Below are positions 60,329 through 64,000 of a stretch of DNA of 64,000 nt, piece by piece. The notes under the pieces were generated by a model. That model searched no databases. It saw only the letters and a program-made list of their open reading frames with translations, and was not told where the DNA came from. The translations under genes were made by a program, and so were the position numbers. The stretch comes from Pseudomonas sp. A34-9 (GTDB lineage Bacteria; Pseudomonadota; Gammaproteobacteria; Pseudomonadales; Pseudomonadaceae), in contig NZ_CP119967.1 in NCBI RefSeq assembly GCF_029543085.1, positions 2,258,501 through 2,322,500 on the forward strand, read 5' to 3'. Numbering within the stretch: the first letter of the stretch is position 1; each line of letters starts with the position of its first letter.

Positions 60329-60868
60329 ATGAACGATAAAAAAGCTCAAACCCGCGAACGCATCCTCAAGGCTGCCAGCGCTGCACTGATTCAGCGCGGC
60401 CCGGCGGACCCTAGCGTGGGCGAAGTGATGGGCGCGGCCGGCCTCACGGTCGGTGGCTTCTATGCGCACTTCGAAAGCAAGGACGCGATGATGCTTGAGG
60501 CGTTCAAGCAGTTGCTCGGCCGCCGCCGCGACCTGATTGCCGACATGGACACCGAACTCACCGGCGAAGAGCGGCGAGCGCTGGTCGCTGCGTTCTACCT
60601 GTCGCGCAAGCATCGTGATTCCAGTGAGGCGGCATGCCCGATTCCGGCTTCTATCGGCGAATTGGGTCGTTTGCCTGAATCCTTCCGCATCGCGCTGAAC
60701 GAACACCTGGAGTTGATGATTGCGCAGTTGGCGTCCAGTCCCGAGGACACCGACAAAGCCCTGGCCGACGTGGCCTTGATGGTGGGTGGTCTGGCGCTCG
60801 CCAGGGCGCTGGGCCCGGGAGATCTATCCGATCGATTGCTGCGCGCTGCCAAGTCGGCGGTGCGTTGA
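60329..60868 (+). CDS. TetR-family transcriptional regulator
   Basis: A 179-residue repressor with a helix-turn-helix (residues about 8-55, VGEVMGAAGLTVGGFYAHFESKDAMM) and a ligand-binding helical part. The start has GGAGG. Probably controls itself and the following hydrolase and thioesterase genes through the palindrome upstream. Confidence 0.9.
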   Translation: MNDKKAQTRERILKAASAALIQRGPADPSVGEVMGAAGLTVGGFYAHFESKDAMMLEAFKQLLGRRRDLIADMDTELTGEERRALVAAFYLSRKHRDSSEAACPIPASIGELGRLPESFRIALNEHLELMIAQLASSPEDTDKALADVALMVGGLALARALGPGDLSDRLLRAAKSAVR

Positions 60869-60898
60869 CCTGAAGGCAACACGCCTGAGGAGAGAGCG

Positions 60899-61732
60899 AT
60901 GAACACGTTGAAGTGGGTTCGTGGCGTTAATGGCACCTTGGGCTGGATTGCACCTAAACGGGTGGCGAGCAAAATGCGTCTGGCGTTCATGACGCCACGG
61001 TCGCTACCGCTAAGGGATTGGGAGTTGCCACTGCTGACCAGTTCCGAGCGCATCACCTTGCGCTTCGGTCTCTCCGCGCTGCGCTGGGGCCAAGGCCCGA
61101 CCGTGCTGCTGATGCACGGCTGGGAAGGGCGGCCAACCCAGTTCGCCGCGCTGATCACGGCACTGGTCGATGCCGGTTACACCGTCGTCGCACTCGATGG
61201 TCCGGCTCACGGTCGTTCGCCGGGGCGTGAGGCCAATGTCGTGTTGTTCGCTCGGGCAATGCTCGAAGCCGCTGCCGAATTGCCGCCACTGCAAGCGGTT
61301 ATCGGCCACTCCATGGGCGGCGCCAGCGCCATGCTCGCTGTACAACTGGGCTTGCGCACCGAAACCCTCGTCAGCATCGCCGCGCCTGCGCGAATTCTTG
61401 GGGTGCTGCGCGGTTTCGCGCGCTACGTCGGTATGCCGCCGCGAGCCCGTTCCGCCTTTATCCGCCAGGTCGAACAAGACGTTGGCATGCGCGCCGCTAC
61501 GCTCGACGTTGCCCACTACCAACTGGATATGCCCGGCCTGATCGTGCATGCCGAGGACGACAACTTCGTCTCCGTCAAAGAGTCGCAACTGATCCACGAG
61601 TCCTGGTTCGACAGTCGCTTGCTGCGGCTTGAGGGCGGCGGCCATCAGCGTGTGCTGGCCGACCCTCGAGTGGTTGATGGCGTGTTATCACTGCTGGCAG
61701 GCCGCAGCCTGCAGGCGCGCCAATCGGCGTGA
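60899..61732 (+). CDS. Alpha/beta hydrolase
   Basis: A 277-residue hydrolase: oxyanion region LMHGWEGRP, nucleophile elbow GHSMGG (about residue 140), acid in HAEDDNF and histidine in GGGHQRVL. The substrate is unknown. Begins 30 bases after the TetR gene with GGAGAG upstream; likely one operon. Confidence 0.88.
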   Translation: MNTLKWVRGVNGTLGWIAPKRVASKMRLAFMTPRSLPLRDWELPLLTSSERITLRFGLSALRWGQGPTVLLMHGWEGRPTQFAALITALVDAGYTVVALDGPAHGRSPGREANVVLFARAMLEAAAELPPLQAVIGHSMGGASAMLAVQLGLRTETLVSIAAPARILGVLRGFARYVGMPPRARSAFIRQVEQDVGMRAATLDVAHYQLDMPGLIVHAEDDNFVSVKESQLIHESWFDSRLLRLEGGGHQRVLADPRVVDGVLSLLAGRSLQARQSA

Positions 61733-61779
61733 GCATCCGTTACACTGCCCCGGTTGAATAAATTGACCGGGAGTGGGGC

Positions 61780-62217
61780 ATGGGCTGGGATCGGGCAACG
61801 CCGTTTACCATTGATCTGCAAGTAGGCGCCGAGGACATTGATGGGCTGGGCCACGCGAACAACGCGGTGTACGTGACCTGGCTGGAGCGTTGCGCATGGC
61901 GCCACTCGCAGCGTCTGGGCCTGGATCTGGTCGAGTATCGGCGACTGGATCGGGCGATGGCCGTGGTCCGTCACGAGATCGATTATCTCGCTGCGGCCTA
62001 TGAAGGCGACGAACTGCAACTGGCGACCTGGATTGTCGATTGGGATCAGCGCCTGAAAATGACCCGACATTTCCAGCTCAAGCGCCCCAGCGACAACACC
62101 ACGCTGTTGCGCGCGCAAACCACGTTTGTCTGCATCGAACTGTCCACGGGCAAGCCCAAGCGCATGCCGGCCGAGTTTATCGAAGGCTACGGCCCGGCAA
62201 TCCTGACTCCAGCCTGA
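61780..62217 (+). CDS. Acyl-CoA thioesterase, 4HBT hot-dog fold
   Basis: A 145-residue hot-dog protein. The catalytic region DIDGLGHANNAVYVTWLE is near residue 19. Cleaves acyl-CoA esters; chain preference cannot be told. Possibly in the same transcript as the hydrolase. Confidence 0.88.
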   Translation: MGWDRATPFTIDLQVGAEDIDGLGHANNAVYVTWLERCAWRHSQRLGLDLVEYRRLDRAMAVVRHEIDYLAAAYEGDELQLATWIVDWDQRLKMTRHFQLKRPSDNTTLLRAQTTFVCIELSTGKPKRMPAEFIEGYGPAILTPA

Positions 62218-62297
62218 CTCGATCCCTACAAGGTTTCTGCGAATTCTTGCGATATCCAGTAAACTGCCGCACGTTTTTCTTCAAGTAGTGTTTCCCC

Positions 62298-63257
62298 ATG
62301 CAAATTGCTCTGGCGCCCATGGAGGGGTTGGTCGACGACATCCTCCGCGACGTGCTGACCCGCGTTGGCGGCATCGACTGGTGCGTGACCGAATTCATCC
62401 GGGTCAACGATCAGTTGCTCACGCCGGCCTATTTCCACAAGTTCGGTCCGGAACTGCTCAACGGCGCCCGCACCGCATCCGGTGTGCCATTGCGCGTGCA
62501 GTTGCTCGGTTCCGACCCGGTGTGCCTGGCGGAAAACGCGGCGCTGGCCTGTGAGCTCGGTTCTGAGGTCATTGACTTGAACTTCGGCTGCCCGGCCAAG
62601 ACCGTTAACAAATCCCGTGGTGGTGCGGTCCTGCTCAAGGAGCCGGAACTGCTCAACCAGATCGTCGAACACGTGCGCCGTGCCGTGCCGGCGCATATTC
62701 CCGTCACCGCGAAAATGCGCCTGGGCTTCGACAGCCCGGACGGTTCGCTGGTCTGCGCCACGGCGCTGGCCGAGGGCGGCGCCGAACACATCGTGGTTCA
62801 CGCCCGCACCAAAATGGATGGCTACAAACCGCCGGCGCATTGGGAATGGATTCCGCGCGTGCAGGACGTGGTCAAAGTCCCGGTGTTCGCCAACGGTGAT
62901 ATCTGGAGCGTGGACGACTGGCGTCGTTGCCGCGAAATCAGTGGTGTGGAAGACATCATGCTCGGTCGTGGTCTGGTGTCGCGCCCGGATCTGGCCAGGC
63001 AAATCGCTGCTGCTCGCGCCGGTGAAGAAGTGGTCGAGATGACCTGGGCCGAGCTGATGCCGCTGATTCAGGACTTCTGGCTGCAAGCCAAAGCGCAGAT
63101 GACCGCGCGCCAATCGCCGGGCCGCTTGAAGCAATGGCTGGCCATGCTGACGCGCAATTATCCCGAGGCGACCGAGCTGTTTACCGTGCTGCGTCGCGAG
63201 ACAGAACCGGATCACGTCTCGCGTTTGCTCGGTCTGCCGGTCTCCGAAGCGGCCTGA
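62298..63257 (+). CDS. dusC: tRNA-dihydrouridine(16) synthase
   Basis: A 319-residue flavoprotein with FMN/TIM-barrel motifs [11 protein letters not shown] at the start, catalytic Cys 98 in [18 protein letters not shown] and AKMRLGF. It begins [10 protein letters not shown], as in the DusC subfamily, which modifies U16 in the D-loop. Confidence 0.92.
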   Translation: MQIALAPMEGLVDDILRDVLTRVGGIDWCVTEFIRVNDQLLTPAYFHKFGPELLNGARTASGVPLRVQLLGSDPVCLAENAALACELGSEVIDLNFGCPAKTVNKSRGGAVLLKEPELLNQIVEHVRRAVPAHIPVTAKMRLGFDSPDGSLVCATALAEGGAEHIVVHARTKMDGYKPPAHWEWIPRVQDVVKVPVFANGDIWSVDDWRRCREISGVEDIMLGRGLVSRPDLARQIAAARAGEEVVEMTWAELMPLIQDFWLQAKAQMTARQSPGRLKQWLAMLTRNYPEATELFTVLRRETEPDHVSRLLGLPVSEAA

Positions 63258-63277
63258 AAAAAATCTGCAAATACGCT

Positions 63278-63305
63278 CTTGAAATCATTTCAGCGGTCCC
63301 TATCT
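63278..63305 (+). promoter_or_regulatory. Heat-shock (sigma-32) promoter of the small heat-shock gene
   Basis: CTTGAAA-N13-CCCTATCT, close to the sigma-32 consensus CTTGAAA-N11-16-CCCCATNT. Confidence 0.85.
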
Positions 63306-63382
63306 AAGGGTTACGCGATGCCGAATTCGGGTCGCGGAGACAAAAAAACTTGCTGATTTGTTTTCAGGAGATTTGAACCATG
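63306..63382 (+). promoter_or_regulatory. Probable ROSE-like RNA thermometer
   Basis: The leader has CTTGCTG and TTTTCAGGAG shortly before the ATG. CTG pairs with CAG and TTGC with part of AGGAG, allowing a weak stem over the ribosome site, as in short ROSE-type elements known for Pseudomonas ibpA. Confidence 0.6.
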
Positions 63383-63823
63383 AGTACTGCATTTTCCCTC
63401 GCGCCACTGTTCCGTTCTTCGGTTGGTTTCGACCGTTTCAACGACCTGTTCGAAACCGCCCTGCGCAACGAGCCAGGCAGCACCTATCCACCTTACAACG
63501 TGGAAAAGCACGGTGATGACCAATACCGCATCGTCGTAGCGGCAGCCGGTTTCCAGGAAGAAGACCTGGAACTGCAAGTCGAGAAGGGTGTGCTGACCAT
63601 CAGTGGTGGCAAGCGTGATGCCAACGAAGGCGTGACCTTCCTGCACCAGGGCATCGCCCAGCGTGCTTTCAAGCTGTCCTTCCGTCTGGCCGATCACATC
63701 GAGATCAAGGCTGCGGATCTGAAAAACGGTCTGCTGAGCATCGATCTGTTGCGAGTGATCCCGGAAGAAGCGAAAGCCAAACGCATCCCGATCAACGGGG
63801 TGGAGAAGCCGGTTCTGCAATAA
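63380..63823 (+). CDS. ibpA: Small heat-shock protein (Hsp20/IbpA)
   Basis: A 147-residue alpha-crystallin-type chaperone. The crystallin domain (about residues 38-130) has YRIVVAAAGFQEEDL and ITISGGKR-like strands; a short tail with IPI. It holds unfolded proteins at heat stress. Sigma-32 promoter and a thermometer-like leader upstream, a strong terminator after. Confidence 0.93.
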   Translation: MSTAFSLAPLFRSSVGFDRFNDLFETALRNEPGSTYPPYNVEKHGDDQYRIVVAAAGFQEEDLELQVEKGVLTISGGKRDANEGVTFLHQGIAQRAFKLSFRLADHIEIKAADLKNGLLSIDLLRVIPEEAKAKRIPINGVEKPVLQ

Positions 63824-63837
63824 GACCGAGCAATGAG

Positions 63838-63862
63838 AAGGGCGCCACTGGCGCCCTTTTTT
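63838..63862 (+). terminator. Terminator of ibpA
   Basis: AAGGGCGCC-ACT-GGCGCCCTTTTTT. It may also serve the convergent EAL gene. Confidence 0.9.
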
Positions 63863-63869
63863 GTGCCCG

Positions 63870-64000
63870 TCATTCGAGTAACACTTTTAGATCCTCCAGC
63901 GCTACCGGTCGACTGTGCAGATAACCCTGATACAAGTGACAACCCAAACCTTGCAGGAACGCGAGCTGCTCCGGCGTCTCCACGCCCTCGGCAATCACCT
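63870..64000 (-). CDS. EAL-domain protein, C-terminal end only
   Basis: Minus-strand frame [20 protein letters not shown] and on to LEDLKVLLE then stop. The GVET and QGYLHSRPV motifs are the end of an EAL (cyclic-di-GMP phosphodiesterase) domain. The rest lies beyond the window. Confidence 0.88.
   Translation of the reverse strand, partial: VIAEGVETPEQLAFLQGLGCHLYQGYLHSRPVALEDLKVLLE

Overview
The window looks like the chromosome of a fluorescent Pseudomonas of the P. fluorescens group. The evidence is high GC content, the pyoverdine gene set in its usual order, dense GATCGCAGCCTGCGGCAG-type and TTCGCGAGCAGGCTCGC-type REP palindromes, and typical Pseudomonas housekeeping genes (uvrB, gltX, dusC, phhC-type aminotransferase). 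No tools were used. Functions come from motifs and synteny, and coordinates were read from the sequence by eye.

1-31.7 kb is a pyoverdine (siderophore) locus. It starts inside the last peptide synthetase (pvdD-like: partial C-A-T-E-C-A-T-C-A-T-TE), followed by an HSL-type esterase. Then come a repeat island and an intact IS481-type insertion sequence. Next, on the minus strand, lie the receptor fpvA, the exporter pvdE and the periplasmic maturation genes pvdO, pvdN and pvdM. pvdP (tyrosinase) is divergent. The efflux/recycling operon pvdR-pvdT-opmQ is on the minus strand, and fpvI (ECF sigma factor) and pvdA (ornithine hydroxylase) are on the plus strand. Five TAAAT-N16-CGT boxes (the iron-starvation promoter read by PvdS) precede pvdE, pvdM(NO), pvdP, pvdR(T-opmQ) and pvdA. 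Fur-like boxes precede fpvI and fpvA. Adenylation-pocket residues suggest the peptide ends in D-allo-Thr, Ala and a basic residue (hydroxyornithine or lysine). fpvR, pvdF and pvdQ are absent from this stretch.

31.7-36 kb carries magnesium genes: mgtA, with a long leader holding a possible 21-codon upstream peptide and a possible attenuator, and mgtC. 36-42.3 kb is a Roc/Bvg-type signalling cluster: a degenerate stand-alone receiver, a receiver-EAL phosphodiesterase, a second degenerate receiver, a receiver-LuxR regulator and a large hybrid kinase with two periplasmic binding domains and a C-terminal HPt. The two degenerate receivers share an upstream promoter-like box.

42.3-57.7 kb is mostly ordinary metabolism: dkgB-type aldo/keto reductase, pirin, an MscS channel with a cyclic-nucleotide domain, GNAT acetyltransferase, exonuclease III, arylamine N-acetyltransferase, xanthine/uracil permease, tRNA-Asn, two tiny convergent genes, an aromatic/aspartate aminotransferase, uvrB and an EmrAB-type efflux pair. 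57.9-64 kb has gltX, a duplicated tRNA-Ala(GGC)/tRNA-Glu(TTC) cluster with a strong promoter, a tetR-hydrolase-thioesterase group, dusC, a small heat-shock gene with a sigma-32 promoter and a ROSE-like leader, and the 3' end of an EAL-domain gene.
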